Positions 1 to 12,027 of a stretch of DNA of 64,000 bases are shown one piece after another. A program made the translations under genes and the position numbers. The notes under the pieces are model-generated. The model was given only the letters and a program-made list of their open reading frames with translations, ran no database searches and was not told the DNA's origin. The stretch is from Bos javanicus (Eukaryota; Chordata; Mammalia; Artiodactyla; Bovidae), in assembly GCF_032452875.1 (NCBI RefSeq), contig NC_083873.1, positions 78,861,987 through 78,925,986 on the forward strand, given 5' to 3'. Every line of letters begins with the position of its first letter. Within the stretch, counting starts at the first letter, position 1.

Positions 1-122
1 TTTATTTCTATTCACTGTTTTTTCTGCTAATAGAGAATTGATTTTGGTGAACTTACTAAGGAAGTGTATACACATGTGAGGAACAAAAAAGCAACCAAAA
101 TGTATTAAAAGGTTAAGATAAA

Positions 123-914
123 TGCTGGAGAGGGTGTGGAGAAAAAGGAACCCTCTTACACTGTTGGTGGGAATGCAAACTAGTACAGCCACTATGGAGA
201 ACAGTGTGGAGATTCCTTAAAAAACTGGTAATAGAACTGCCTTATGATCCAGCAATCCCACTGCTGGGCATACACACTGAGGAAACCAGAAGGGAAAGAG
301 ACACATTTACCCCAATGTTCATCGCAGCACTGTTTATAATAGCCAGGACATGGAAGCAACCTAGATGTCCATCAGCAGATGAATGGATAAGAAAGCAGTG
401 GTACATATACACAATGGAGTATTACTCAGCCATTAAAAAGAATACATTTGAATCAATTCTAATGAGGTGGATGAAACTGGAGCCTATTATACAGAGTGAA
501 GTAAGCCAGAAGGAAAAACACCAATACAGTATCATAACGCATATATATGGAATTTAGAAAAATGGTAACAATAACCCTGTGTACGAGACAGCAAAAGAGA
601 CACTGATGTATAGAACAGTCTTATGGACTCTGTGGGAGAGGGAGAGGGTGGGAAGATTTGGGAGAATGGCATGGAAACATGTAAAATATCATGTATGAAA
701 TGAGATGCCAGTCCAGGTTCGATGCACGATACTGGATGCTTGGGGCTGGTGCACTGGGACGACCCAGAGGGATGGTATGGGGAGGGAGGAGGGAGGAGGG
801 TTCAGGATGGGGAACACATGTATACCCGTGGCGGATTCATTTTGATATTTGGCAAAACTAATACAATTATGTAAAGTTTAAAAATAAAATAAAATTAATT
901 ATAAATTAAAAAAA
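123..914 (+). mobile_element. 5'-truncated young L1 (ruminant L1 3' end)
   Basis: This is the last part of L1 ORF2, the 3' UTR and an A-rich tail. The 3' UTR carries the purine-rich GGGAGGGAGGAGGG block typical of young ruminant L1. It is flanked by a perfect 16-bp target-site duplication, AAAAGGTTAAGATAAA, at 107-122 and 915-930, which shows one TPRT insertion of about 0.8 kb. The same 3' UTR recurs at 6832-7458 (reverse), 32277-32815 and 56037-56275. The 5' truncation leaves no promoter, so the copy is dead on arrival. Confidence 0.95.
204..557 (+). pseudogene. L1 ORF2p C-terminal fragment
   Basis: An open frame of 117 codons encodes the extreme C-terminus of L1 ORF2p, the region beyond the reverse transcriptase. 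Recognisable words are YDPAIPLLGI, WKQPRCPSADEWI and YYSAIKKNTFES. The endonuclease and RT domains are lost by 5' truncation, so no activity is expected. The ATG at 204 is an internal methionine, not a native start. The frame ends at the natural ORF2 end just before the 3' UTR. Nearly identical, reverse-strand text is found at 7200-7421. Confidence 0.9.
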
Positions 915-930
915 AAAAGGTTAAGATAAA

Positions 931-2325
931 CTCCAAAATAATAGGGTGATAATTTTAACCAGAATAAATAAGAGAGAATCAGTGGGGGAGGTGATAATAC
1001 TATGCTGTCATAGTTAAGATTGCAATGCAGTGAGAAAACTAATAATTCAATGCTGGAATTTCAAAAGGAGCTAAACAACAAAGCAGGTCTTTGTGAAACA
1101 GAGTACAAGAACATGTGATTGCTTAGTTTTGTTTCTTAATATATTCTCAAACTTCTAAAAATAAAGTGCTAATAAGAATATTGTTAGGAAACTTTAAATA
1201 ATTACAATAACTAGTAAAATATCAGGTGTTGGCATTGTTTTAGATCAAACAATATTGTTAACTTGGATATTGAAGGATGTGAGGGTAGGTATTTAAATTT
1301 AAGGTTTTGTATTACCAATATTTATTATAACCAACATTTTTTCATATTTCTTATGTTTGAAAAAATAACCAAAGAAAGAAACCAAAGAAAAATTCTAAAC
1401 TTTTAAACCCATTGAACATTTAAAAACCTTCACTTTGCTTGACTTCTTTCTTGTTAGAGATAGGTAGTAAGTATTCTCAAAAATATCTGTTCTCTTATCT
1501 GAAGCATCACTCACTTCTCTGATAACTCATACCAGTTATTCTACCCAGATTTTTACTTTTCTACCTACCTCTATTATTTCTACTATTTTTTTTCCTTAGA
1601 ACTATATTCTAGATTATTTTCACTCATTTCACAATATCTATATGGTAAATGTCCTACTCTCAAATGTTTAAATATTTTATGTGCCATTATCTACATGTAA
1701 TGATTTAGAGACTCAGGGTCTGGAATCGATTAGATTTGAATACAATTATTTTATTACTAATTATGTGAGTTATTTACTATCTTAAGTTTTGTAAAAGTAT
1801 TGTTGCTGTAAATGGAAGACCTCCTCTTCTTCTCTCAAATAACTAACAATCTGCATTTCTTCACATCATTATGACGTGTAAGTTTGATCTCATCATATGG
1901 ATGAAAGACTGTCCATTTTGGACACTTCTTCCATGTCTCGCCTATGCATCCATCACCCTCCACCATGTGACAGAACACTCACTACCTCAGACTGGTTGTG
2001 CCCCTGGTGGAGGGTGGGAGCGTCTCCAAAAGGCTTTGCATGTCCACAAGATATATACAGAGAGCTGTATACTTGGAGCTTCCTGGCCCAGAATCCAGTG
2101 TTGCTGAGCTTCATGTATATCTTCCTAGAATCTCACGTGAGGAAGCTACTACAGGCTTATCTGATCTCTCTTCACCAACTCTTTTTTTTTTTTTCTTCTC
2201 ATAAACCATCCTGTTCAGAAATGAGTTTTATCTTTTTCCTTCTTTTGTATCATAGCTACTGCCTTCTTTAAATATAATTTATCTCTTCATCAAATTTCAT
2301 GTAATTATAGCAGATGATATTCAGT
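931..2325. other. non-repetitive AT-rich stretch, no gene found
   Basis: No convincing gene is seen. A weak MIR-like patch lies around 1705-1830 (AGACTCAGGGTCTGGAAT followed by a tract resembling the MIR tRNA-derived half). A relatively GC-rich island at about 1871-2190 has overlapping short open frames in two or three phases but no recognisable protein. A T-tract follows at 2180-2195. Confidence 0.5.
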
Positions 2326-2327
2326 TT

Positions 2328-2575
2328 AATGATGAAGAGCAGAGTTTTGAGCCAGTTTGCCTAGGTTTGAACTGTAGGTCTGGTCAATTATTAAATATAT
2401 AATCTTGGTCAAGACACTTAACTGTGCCTTAATTTTCTTGTTCTGTAATTACAAATTATTATAATACCTTCTTCATAGGGATATTGAAAGATGAAATGAG
2501 TTAATGCAGATAAATGGCTTAGAATATTGCCTTGCATGTAGGTACAAGATGTATTTTAACATTTGTTATTCATGT
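2328..2575 (+). repeat. MIR SINE (ancient, sense)
   Basis: The order of motifs matches MIR: a GAGCCAGTTTGCCTAGGTTTGAA block (tRNA-derived region), a core resembling CTTGGTCAAGACACTTAACTG, then TTCATAGGG...GATGAAATGAGTTAATGCA and an ending resembling GCCTTGCATGTAGGTAC. Divergence is high, as expected for a mammal-wide repeat. Confidence 0.75.
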
Positions 2576-2798
2576 AAGGTATAGAAATTGGCAGTAAAAG
2601 AGCATTTAAATCTTTGCATCTCCTTTAAAGGACTCCCCGGTATGTTTGATTTCCTCCCACACTTTCCAATCTAACTTACAAGGTCAACCCTTAGACACCT
2701 CAAACTTATTTACATATATTCTTAAAGCTTCTTTGAATCCAGGGAAAACATTAAGTGTGTCTTGTTTAGGTGCATTTGTTTAAATTTGGCAGGAAGTA

Positions 2799-4221
2799 TG
2801 TTCCAAATCCTGAAAGATGATGCTGTGAAAGTGCTGCACTTAATATGCCAGCAAATTTGGAAAGCTCAGCAGTGGCCACAGGACTGGAAAAGGTCAGTTT
2901 TCATTCCAATCCCAAAGAAAGGCAATGCCAAAGAATGCTCAAACTACAGCACAATTGCACTCATCTCACACACTAGTAAAGTAATGCTCAAAATTCTCCA
3001 AGCCAGGCTTCAGCAATATGTGAATCGTGAACTTCCTGATGTTCAAGCCGGTTTTAGAAAAGGCAGAGGAACCAGAGGTCAAATTGCCAACATCCGCTGG
3101 ATCGTGGAAAAAGGAAGAGAGTTCCAGAAAAACATCTATTTCTGCTTTATTGACTATGCCAAAGCCTTTGACTGTGTGGATCACAATAAACTGTGGGAAA
3201 TTCTGAAAGAGATGGGAATACCAGACCACCTGATCTGCCTCTTGAGAAATTTGTATGCAGGTCAGGAAGCAACAGTTCGAACTGGTCATGGGACAACTGA
3301 CTGGTTCCAAATAGGAAAACGAGTTCGTCAAGGCTGTATATTGTCACCCTGTTTATTTAACTTATATGCAGAGTACATCATGAGAAACGCTGGACTGGAA
3401 GAAACACAAGCTGGAATCAAGATTGCCGGGAGAAATATCAATCACCTCAGATATGCAGATGACACCACCCTTATGGCAGAAAGTGAAGAGGAACTAAAAG
3501 CCTCTTGATGAAAGTGAAAGTGGAGAGTGAAAAAGTTGGCTTAAAGCTCAACATTCAGAAAATGGAGATCATGGCATCCGGTCCCACCACTTCATGTGAA
3601 ATAGATGGGGAAACAATGGAAACAGTTTCAGACTTTATTTTTCTGGGCTCCAAAATCACGACAGATGGTGACTGCAGCCATGAAATTAAAAGATGCTTAC
3701 TCCTTGGAAGGAAAGTTATGACCAACCTAGATAGCATATTCAAAAGCAGAGGCATTACTTTGCCAACAAAGGTCTGTCTAGTCAAGGCTATAGTTTTTCT
3801 TGTGGTCATGTATGGATGTGAGAGTTGGACTGTGAAGAAAGCTGAGCACTGAAGAATTGATGCTCTTGAACTGTGGTGTTGGAGAAGACTCTTGAGAGTC
3901 CTTTGGACTGCAAGGAGATCCAACCAGTGCATTCTGAAGGAGATCAGCCCTGGGATTTCTTTGGAAGGAATGATGCTAAAGCTGAAACTCCAGTACTTTG
4001 GCCACCTCATGCAAAGAGTTGACTCATTGGCAAAGACTCTGATGCTGGGAGGGATTGGGGGCAGGAGGAGAAGGGGATGACAGAGGATGAGATGGTTGGA
4101 TGGCATCACTGACTCGATGGACGTGAGTCTGAGTCAACTCCGGGAGTTGGTGATGGACAGGGAGGCCTGGAATGCTGCGATTCATGGGGTCGCAAAGAGT
4201 TGGACACGACTGAGCGACTGA
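2799..4221 (+). pseudogene. BovB ORF2 remnant: reverse transcriptase and C-terminal region
   Basis: The first frame (to 3508) carries RT fingers (VFIPIPKKGNAKECSNY), motif A (FIDYAKAFDCVD), motif B (RQGCILSPCLFNLYAEYI) and motif C (YADDTTLMAE) with both catalytic aspartates intact. One A is missing from the run near 3496-3500, which shifts the frame. The remainder (3505-4221) continues in the new frame to the native stop at 4219-4221. Two in-frame TGA codons interrupt it, at 3850 and 4078. Both look like CGA-to-TGA changes, typical of CpG decay. The endonuclease domain is absent. Confidence 0.9.
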
Positions 4222-4236
4222 TCTTATCTGATCTGA
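2799..4236 (+). mobile_element. BovB LINE (RTE), 5'-truncated
   Basis: BovB sequence begins inside the reverse transcriptase at TTCCAAATCCTGAAAGATG and runs to the characteristic 3' end, GTTGGACACGACTGAGCGACTGA. A short degenerate CTGAT-type tail follows. No clear target-site duplication was found. Length is about 1.4 kb of an element of roughly 3.5 kb. Confidence 0.93.
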
Positions 4237-6482
4237 TGTGCTAGTCCCTAACCCCAATTTAATGCCATGTTATTTTTTGACTGAAAAAAAAAAATCATAA
4301 TCCAGACTCTAGTGTTAGATTTTTTTTATTTAACAGTGAAACTAGTGCTGAGGGTGTCTTATGTCTAGAGATTACCAGTGTGGTTTACTCTGGTTTTCCA
4401 GAACTCTGGCCTTACTTGTCACATAAAGAGAATGTCTTTTTTTTTTTTTTCAACTTTTCTTCCCACTTCTTCCTCTTGCTCTCCCTCTCCTTTGTTTTTC
4501 TCTTTCTTTCTGTGTTTCTGATTATACATCAAATCTGAGGTCTTTCTCCAGAATAAAGTCATCTCTTTCATATCCTTGGCCCATACATTTTTCATGATTT
4601 ATTGCAACTGAGATAGGGCTTCCTTTTCTGGAAAGCAGCTATGTCTCTTAAAAACACAGGTTCCAGAGGTGACCTAAAGACAAATTTACGTGTTGCTCCC
4701 TTTCCTCCCATCTCTTGTGCCTTTCTCTTCACTTTTATTCTACCTCAGGTTTAGAATCCTGGTCTCATGATGTCTCCATAGTCAGTAGTTTGTAGATTTG
4801 TAGTTAGACTAGGTCTCACACAAATGATGACCAGTGATCTTGGAAAAAACTATGGCTGCATCTGTAAATTCTATGAGAATGTATTTAATAATTGGTCAGT
4901 TCTACCCTACTAGTCAAATTGAGGGGTTTCACCTTTTGCCTTTACTGCCCCTCTGGTTATCAAAAACAATTATTTGATTTATTCTTCAAATGTCGTTGGT
5001 CTTTTACAAGGCCAAAGTTCCACATTTGCCTATTTAATAATCAGCAAAAAGTTTTAAATGAATTATCTCAAACCATCTGCTGGGCAAATTATTTTTTTAA
5101 TTCATATTTAACATAAATGCAAATACCAAACTTGCCAGTTTTGTGTATACTCTCTTTTTTTTTTCTTTTGACTTTGGTAACTCTTATCAATTCATCCAAC
5201 CAGTGTTCCATCAAATAACTCACATAAACAGTCTAATATAAAGCTGCTATAAATTTAACTATTTAATTGTATAGATAATACATGGATTTTTTTGGTTATC
5301 TTATGTTTTTCCAGTAGAAACATTTGGCAAACTTTTCTGTTATCTTCATTGAACAATATGAAATTCTTCCCAGTCTATTCGTCTACATGTAATTCATTAT
5401 TTTTAATGACTGAATAGCACTTCACAGTGGAGCTATATCACAATTTATATAGTTATCCTTCCAATAATAGTCACCTTCTATATTTCTGTTTTTTTCTTCC
5501 CCTGAAAACAATTCTTACAATTATATTTGTGATACATAAATCACTATATAATATTATTTTTTTCTTTAGATATCCTAGTATAGGATATTATGTTTAAAAG
5601 GAAAATTCATTAAAATAAATTTTATTTTGGGCCGTTCAGTTGCTTGTCTTAAAAATAACTGACATTTTTGCAAGCAACAGATATGTCATTTTCTAGTAAT
5701 TTCCAACAATATCTATGTGCCTTTAAATTTTTTAACAGTTTGAAACATAAAGGATAATAATGAGTCAACATTTATTTTTATTTGCAGTTTTCTGAATATT
5801 GGTACATATAATGACTTGTGTTTTTTGGTGAATTTTTTTTTTTTAATGAATTTTCTCTTTATAACACCTAACCATTATTTTTTATTAATATTTCATCTTT
5901 TTCATTTTCATATTTAGAGATACTTTGCACATTATCTGTATTACAAATCTTTTACATTACTGTATATTTGTTATTAATATTTATGTAGGGTAGTGTTAAT
6001 ATCCAATTTGTCTTGTTGATCTCTTTTTCAAATATTATTGTTCTTTGCCTACTTACTGTAGTTTAATTTTAGTTAAGGTTTGTGATGGTTTTGCAGTGGT
6101 GGACATCAAAGCCCTCTCCACGTGAACCATCACATGAACATAGACTATATTCTCCTGAAAATGTACAGAAAGGAATGTTCCCACTCTTTCTTTTCCATAT
6201 ATTCCCCAAGAATTACAAAGAGGAATAGGATTCAGCCAATATTCTCAATCCATTTTTGTGGATTAGTGAAACTACTTAATATTATTAAATATTATTAAAA
6301 TTTCAACTGAGGATACACAAGAGACAAAGTTCTTTAAACCAGTTTCCAGGCACCTGCCAAAAGAACTGGAGGAGAAATTAAAATAGCAGGTTTTTTTTTT
6401 TTTTTCCCTAGAAATCAGGACGTCATTTGCCTCTGAGTTCATATTATCATGAGTTTGAAAAGGCACATTTTATTGAGTTTTT
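4237..6482. other. AT-rich DNA without recognisable gene
   Basis: No gene is seen. A pyrimidine-rich tract lies at 4436-4520 and T-runs occur at 5154-5165, 5828-5845 and 6391-6406. Part of this interval (about 5335-5500, perhaps extending to 6050) resembles very old antisense L1. Confidence 0.5.
5335..5500 (-). mobile_element. possible ancient L1 3' fragment (antisense)
   Basis: The words TTTTTAATGACTGAATAGCACTT, a hydrophobic-looking ACAATTTATATAG and a later TTCTATATTTCTG follow the order of antisense L1 text seen at 25000-25100 and 51200-51330 (stand-in for the 'pseudo-3'UTR' part of old L1). Divergence is high and the edges are unclear. Confidence 0.35.
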
Positions 6483-6494
6483 AGTTTAAAGGAA

Positions 6495-6776
6495 CGGAGA
6501 AGGCTATGGCACCCCACTTCAGTACTCTTGGCTGGAAAATCCCATGGGCTGCGGAGCCTGGTAGGCTGCAGTTCATGGGGTTGCTAAGAGTTGGACACGA
6601 CTGAGCAACTTCACTTTCACTTTTCACTTTCATGCATTGGAGAAGGAAATGGCAACCCACTCCAGTACTCTTGCCTGGAGAATCCCAAGGATGGAGGAAC
6701 CTTGTTGGCTTCCATCTAGGGGATTGCACAGAGTTGGACAGGACTGAAGTGACTTAACAGCAGCAGCAGTAGCAGC
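6495..6776 (+). mobile_element. BOV-A2 SINE (dimeric Bov-A)
   Basis: Two Bov-A units are joined by a CTTTCACTTTTCACTTTC linker, each starting GGAGAAGGxxATGGCA(C/A)CCCACT and ending near GTTGGACA(C/G)GACTGA. The element ends with a short CAG-rich tail. A 12-bp duplication, AGTTTAAAGGAA, flanks it at 6483-6494 and 6777-6788. The CAG triplets at 6758-6777 are the normal BOV-A2 tail. Confidence 0.95.
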
Positions 6777-6831
6777 AGTTTAAAGGAAAGGAGAACATTT
6801 TTGATCATAGTCTTCACAGAGTCCCTTCTTT

Positions 6832-7478
6832 TTTTTTTTTTTTTTTTTTTGATTTATTTTAATCTTTCCATTTTTAAATACCTAATTGTATTATTTTTGC
6901 CAAATATCATATAATGAAGGCCATACATGAATTTTCCCCATCCCTAACCCTCCTTTTTTAAATCCCATACCATATTTCTTTGCCCAGTGCACAAGCCCCA
7001 AGCATCCAGCATCATGCATCGAACCTGGACTGGCAACTCTTTTTCTACATGTTATTTTACATGTTTTATTGTTATTTCCCACATCTTCCCACCCTCTCCC
7101 TGAACCACACAGTCCATAGACTGTTCTATACATCAGTGTCTCTTTTGCTATATCGTACAAAGGGAATTGTTCACCAATATTCTCAATCCATATATATGGT
7201 TAGTATACTGTATTTATGTTTTCCTTCTGGCTTACTTCACTCTGTATAATAGGCTCCAGTTTCATCCACCTCATTAGAACTGATTCAAATGTATTCTTTT
7301 TAATGGCTGAGTAATACTCCATTGTGTATATGTACCACAGCTTTCTTATCCATTCATCTGCTGATGGACATCTAGGTTGCTTCCACGTCTTGGCTATTAT
7401 AAACAGTGCTGCGATGAACATTGGGGTACACGTGTCTCTTTCCCTTCTGGTTTCCTCAGTGTGGAGATTCCTTAAAAA
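6832..7478 (-). mobile_element. young L1 3' end, antisense, with 22-nt 5' inversion
   Basis: Reading the minus strand, this is the L1 ORF2 C-terminus, the 3' UTR and a poly-A tail (T-run at 6832-6850). Perfect 16-bp target-site duplications, ACAGAGTCCCTTCTTT, lie at 6816-6831 and 7479-7494. At the 5' end of the element the last 22 nt (7459-7480) are in the opposite orientation. They match L1 text lying about 47 nt upstream of the main segment. This is the twin-priming arrangement. Confidence 0.93.
7200..7458 (-). pseudogene. L1 ORF2p C-terminal fragment (antisense)
   Basis: The minus strand encodes the same L1 ORF2 C-terminal words as 204-557 (WKQPRCPSADEWI, YYSAIKKNTFES, LEPIIQSEVSQKE) and then shifts frame near 7215. 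It is truncated upstream at the inversion junction. No catalytic domain remains. Confidence 0.85.
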
Positions 7479-7494
7479 ACAGAGTCCCTTCTTT

Positions 7495-8477
7495 ACACTG
7501 TATCTCCTTATTTAGAGCTATTTTGTTGATGTTACTAAAGGGGAGAATGACATAAATTTGATTATGGTTAAATAACATTCTCATGAAATAGTTATCTGTT
7601 ATTCCATTGTTATTAATATCTGACAAAAGTATATTTATGAAACAGTGCTTAAGACTTCTAATCAATTTTATATAACATTACATATTTTCTTTACATTTGG
7701 AATCTACAGAAATTAAGTCTGTCTTATAGAAGAAACGTGTTTTATCCAAGGTCACATTTGACTTGATATTTCTTTGTCACTTGTTGTGTGCATTAACTGT
7801 GATGAACAAGAATTTAGGTCATCACCATTCTTTTCAGTAATGAAAATTATATTTTATAAAAAATACAGTTCAATGAACTGTTAGTGCCTCCAAAACTGAA
7901 TAACATAGTTACAATGAATTCCTTATGTGAAGAAAAATGACTGACATGACCCAAAACTTCTGAATTTGTATGCATTGAAATTACTGTTCCAGATATAGTG
8001 GAGAAGGGATGGAAGAATTAATCAATTTTATTAATATGGTATTTTAAAAAGTGTACTTTTTCTTCATTTTTAGGACCGATATATCATATCTGACACATTT
8101 ATTTGTGCCCTTCACAGTGAGTTACATTTCATCTTTTGGGTTATTGGCATAAGGAAAAAGAGATAGCATTGCTGAGGGCTGTTAACAGTTTCATGGTTTT
8201 TAGCTGTGACTCAACATCCCTATTACATAACCTCAGCTTCTGACTTTTCAATATTTATCATACATTTGCAGCAGAATTCGGAGAGGTCACATTTATTCTT
8301 CTTTGATCACAGATGATTACCTGGAAAGATCATTCCTCTCATGAATCAACATGGAATATATCCTGAAATATTTAATCTGTGATAAACATATTTTCACATA
8401 ATAAATATACTTAAACAGTAATAAAATTATGATCTTTACCAAATCATGATATCCTTTGACTCATTTTATTTATGTAC
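7495..8477. other. unique AT-rich sequence, nothing recognised
   Basis: No gene, RNA gene or clear repeat is visible. Open frames are short and occur on both strands as expected by chance. Confidence 0.5.
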
Positions 8478-8488
8478 ACAACTATACA

Positions 8489-10516
8489 GTGGAAGTGAGA
8501 AATAAATTGAAGGGACTAGCTCTGATAGACAGACAGGCTGATGAAATATAGACAGAGGTTCATGACATTGTATAGGAGACAGGAATCAAGACCATCCCCA
8601 AGAGAAACAAACGCAAAAAACCAAAATGGCTGTCTCAGGAGACCTTACAAAGAGCTGTAAAAAGAAGATAAGTGAAAAGCAAAAGAGAAAAGGAAAGATA
8701 TAACCATTTGAATGCAGAGTTCCAAAGAATAACAAGGAGACATAAGAAAGCCTTCCTCAGCAATCAATGCAAAGAAATAGAGGAAAACAACAGAATGGGA
8801 AAGACTAGAGATCTTTTCAAGAAAATTAGAGATCCCAAGGGAACATTTCATGCAAAGATGGGCTCGATAAAGGACAGAAATGGTATGGACCTAACAGAAG
8901 CAGAAGATATGAAGAAGAGGTGGCAAGAATACACAGAAGAATGGTACAAAAAACATCTTCATGACCTAGATAATCAAGATGGTGTGATAACTCACCTAGA
9001 GCCAGACATCCTGGAATGTGAAGTGGGCCTTAGAAAGCATCACTATGAACAAAGCTAGTGAAGGTGATGGAATTCCAGTTGAGCTATTTCAAATCCAAAA
9101 AGATGATGCTGTGAAAGTGCTGCACTCAATATGCCAGCAAATTTGGAAAACTCAACAGTGGCCACAGGACGGTAAAAGGTCAGTTTTCATTCCAATCCCA
9201 AAGAAAGGCAATGCCAAAGAATGCTCAAACTACCACACAATTACACTCATCTCACATGCTAGTAAAGTAATGCTCAAAATTCTCCAAGCCAGGCTTCAGC
9301 AATATGTGAACCGTGAACTTCCAGATGGTGGTTTTAGAAAGCTGGTTTTATAAAAGGCAGAGGAACCAGAGATCAAATTGCCAACATCTGATGGATCATT
9401 GAAAAAGTAAGAGAGTTCCAGAAAAACATCTATTTCTGCTTTATTGACTATGCCAAAGCCTTTGACTGTGTGGATCACAATAAACTGTGGAAAATTCTGA
9501 AAGAGATGGGAATACAAGACCACCTGACCTGCCTCTTAAGAAACCTATATGCAGGGCAGGAAGCAACAATTAGAAGTGGACACGGAACAATGGAGTGGTT
9601 CCAAGTAGGAAAAGGATTACATAAAGGCTGTATATTGTCACCCTGCTTATTTCACTTATATGCAGAGTACTTCATGAGAAATGCTGGACTGGAAGAAGCA
9701 CAAGCTGGAATCAAGATTGCCAGGAGAAATATCAATAACCTCAGATATGCAGATGACACCACCCTTATGGCAGAAAGTGAAGAGGAACTAAAAAGCCTCT
9801 TAATGAAAGTGAAAGAGGAGAGTGAGAAAGTTGGCTTAAAGCTCAACATTCAGAAAACTAAGATAATGGCATCTGGTCCCATCACTTAATGGCAAATAGC
9901 TGGGGAAACAGTGGATACAGTGGCTGACTTTATTTTTTGGGGCTCCAAAATCACTGCAGATGGTGACTGCAGCCATGAAATTAAAAGATGCTTTCTCCTT
10001 GGAATGAAAGTTATGACCAAACTGGACAGCATATTAAAAAGCAGAGACATTACTTTGCCTACAAAGGTCCGTCTAATCAAAGCTATGTTTTTTCCAGTAG
10101 TCATGTATGGATGTGAGAGTTGGACTCTAAAGAAAGCTGAGTTTCAGAGAATTGATGCTTTTATACTGTGGTGTTGGAGAAGACTCTTGAGAGTTCCTTG
10201 AAGTGGAAGGAGATCCAACCAGTTCATCCTAAATGAGATCAGTCCTGGGTGTTCCTGGAAGGACTGATGTTGTACCTGAAATTCCAATACTGTGGCCACC
10301 TGATGCGAACAGCTGACTCATTTGAAAAAAACCCTGAGGCTGGGAAAGATTGAAGGCAGCAGGAGAAGGGGACGACAGAGGATGAGATGGTTGGATGGTA
10401 TCACCGATTTAACTGACATGAGTTTGGGTGAACTCTGGGAGTTGGTGATGGACAGTGAGGCCTGGTGTGCTGTGGTTCATGGGGTCACAAAGAGTTGGAC
10501 ATTACTGAGTGATTGA
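8489..10516 (+). pseudogene. BovB ORF2 remnant: linker, reverse transcriptase, C-terminus
   Basis: The linker frame is open at 8672-9058 (NNRMGKTRDLFKKIRDPKG). It shifts to 9018-9353 for the RT fingers (IPIPKKGNAKECSNY), breaks at the 9324-9357 rearrangement, and resumes upstream of 9470 with motif A (FIDYAKAFDCVD). Motif C is intact as YADDTTLMAE in 9470-9889. A TAA at 9887-9889 interrupts the frame, which continues as 9911-10201 and 10322-10516. At least four disabling changes make it inactive. The endonuclease is missing. Confidence 0.88.
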
Positions 10517-10527
10517 ACTGAACTGAT
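8489..10527 (+). mobile_element. BovB LINE, 5'-truncated, with TSD
   Basis: BovB starts in the endonuclease-RT linker (text beginning GTGGAAGTGAGAAATAAATT) and runs about 2.04 kb to the 3' end, ACTGAGTGATTGAACTGAACTGA. An 11-bp duplication, ACAACTATACA, flanks it at 8478-8488 and 10528-10538. The left copy overlaps the BovB text by microhomology (TATACA). A small local rearrangement at 9324-9357 repeats a GGTTTTA segment. Confidence 0.93.
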
Positions 10528-10538
10528 ACAACTATACA

Positions 10539-11950
10539 TTCTGCAAACTATACGTGCATATTTTATGTCTTAAAAAATGTTCTTTTAGAAAATGTTACAT
10601 AACTGAATATCCTTATGTTAGTATAAAAATAAGATTTTGACTTTTACCAATGGATATAGATTTTAAGTCCGGTTAAAAAATAGAGAAAGGACAATTTCTG
10701 TTTGTTTTGCTCTGTCCAGTCACTGTATATAGCATCTTTACTTCTGTGGTGCTATTCTCATTGATGTTACAAGAGCTGAACTGAATCTAGCAACTTTTGT
10801 AAAAGAAGAGATATTGTTTGTACTTTTGTAACAATTATCTTATGGAAACAATATACTATTAGTATGTTTTTAAGTATGCAAATAAAATATTTTATCAGTT
10901 CCAAAAATTTTTTCCATTATGATTCCAGATTTTGAGTCTATGATATAATAGGTCAAACTTTAATTATCAAGTGGACAGAATCTGCAAGAAATAGGAAATA
11001 GAAACTTAGGTTTTATGATGATTTTAAGCTCTGCCATTGAACACATTACATGCCACTACTGTGTTAAACTAAGAGCACTCATTTCATAAGTCTCTATTAT
11101 TTGATCCACAAGCAAGAATAGTTTGCAGGAGTTTAAAACCTGTTTCAGTAAAATAAGCTACATGCTTTTAATTTTTTTCTTACTTTAAAATAAAAAAGTA
11201 AAAATTACCTTTTTATTTACGAGTGTGCTTGCTAAAAAACTTCACATGTGTCACAGAAAGTTGCACAAAAACTCATTGAGAGTTGTCATTTTTTTTTTTT
11301 AAGAGCATTAACTTGTTAGAAATCCCAAGTTATCTGTCTTACAGGCTAACTTGCATCTGGTCTGGCAAATTGCCTTTTCATGGTATCATTCACTTGGTTT
11401 TTCTATTTATCATATTTCCTATAAAATGGCAGAATATAACTAGAGATTTGATTAGAGTTATAATCAACTTTGGGGGATAATAATAATAATTATTCTTTGT
11501 ACTTCCTATTGTGCTACATTATGAAACATAAAATGGCAGTTGTTCCATCTTTATTAAGGTAAGCATTATTTTGTGGATGAAGTGCTGTAGCCCAATCACT
11601 CCACTGCAAAATTTCTTCACTAAATTTTCACAGAATCATTTAATATTATATTGACTATTGTTTAGATTCATTGTTCCATTATATGTTGTAAAATGTTAAC
11701 ATTTTAATTCTACTTTTAATTCTGAATTTATTAGATACATTTTTCTGTAAAGAAAAATTTCCCATTTTAATCAACCAGTTCTGCTGAAATAAAATCATTA
11801 GAGATAGATGAGATAATGCTTGATTATATTCTTATATTGTCAATTTTCAGATTAATGCATTGCTGCCCTAACAACCTCTAATACCATATTGTTATGTATT
11901 TATGTCTTAAATATAAATTATAATCTGTCTGGTTCTCAAACTATGTCAAA
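10539..11950. other. unique AT-rich sequence, no gene found
   Basis: No gene or clear repeat is seen. It contains a short (TAA) run near 11479-11492 and several T- and A-runs. Confidence 0.5.
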
Positions 11951-11951
11951 A

Positions 11952-12027
11952 TGGGGCAGGGACAGAGCCTTTGAGGTGCAGGTTTGATCCCTGGTCAGGA
12001 AGATCCCCTGGAGTAGGGCATGGAAGT
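11952..12027 (+). mobile_element. Bov-tA-type SINE fragment
   Basis: A short stretch with GCAGGTTTGATCCCTGGTCAG and GAAGATCCCCTGGAG matches the end of the tRNA-derived half and the start of the Bov-A half. It is cut off on the right by the antisense BovB 3' end at 12028. Confidence 0.7.

Noticed and set aside
7495..8477. Possible small genes from short open frames
   Set aside because: Frames under about 70 codons on both strands, no recognisable domain, AT-rich chance frames.
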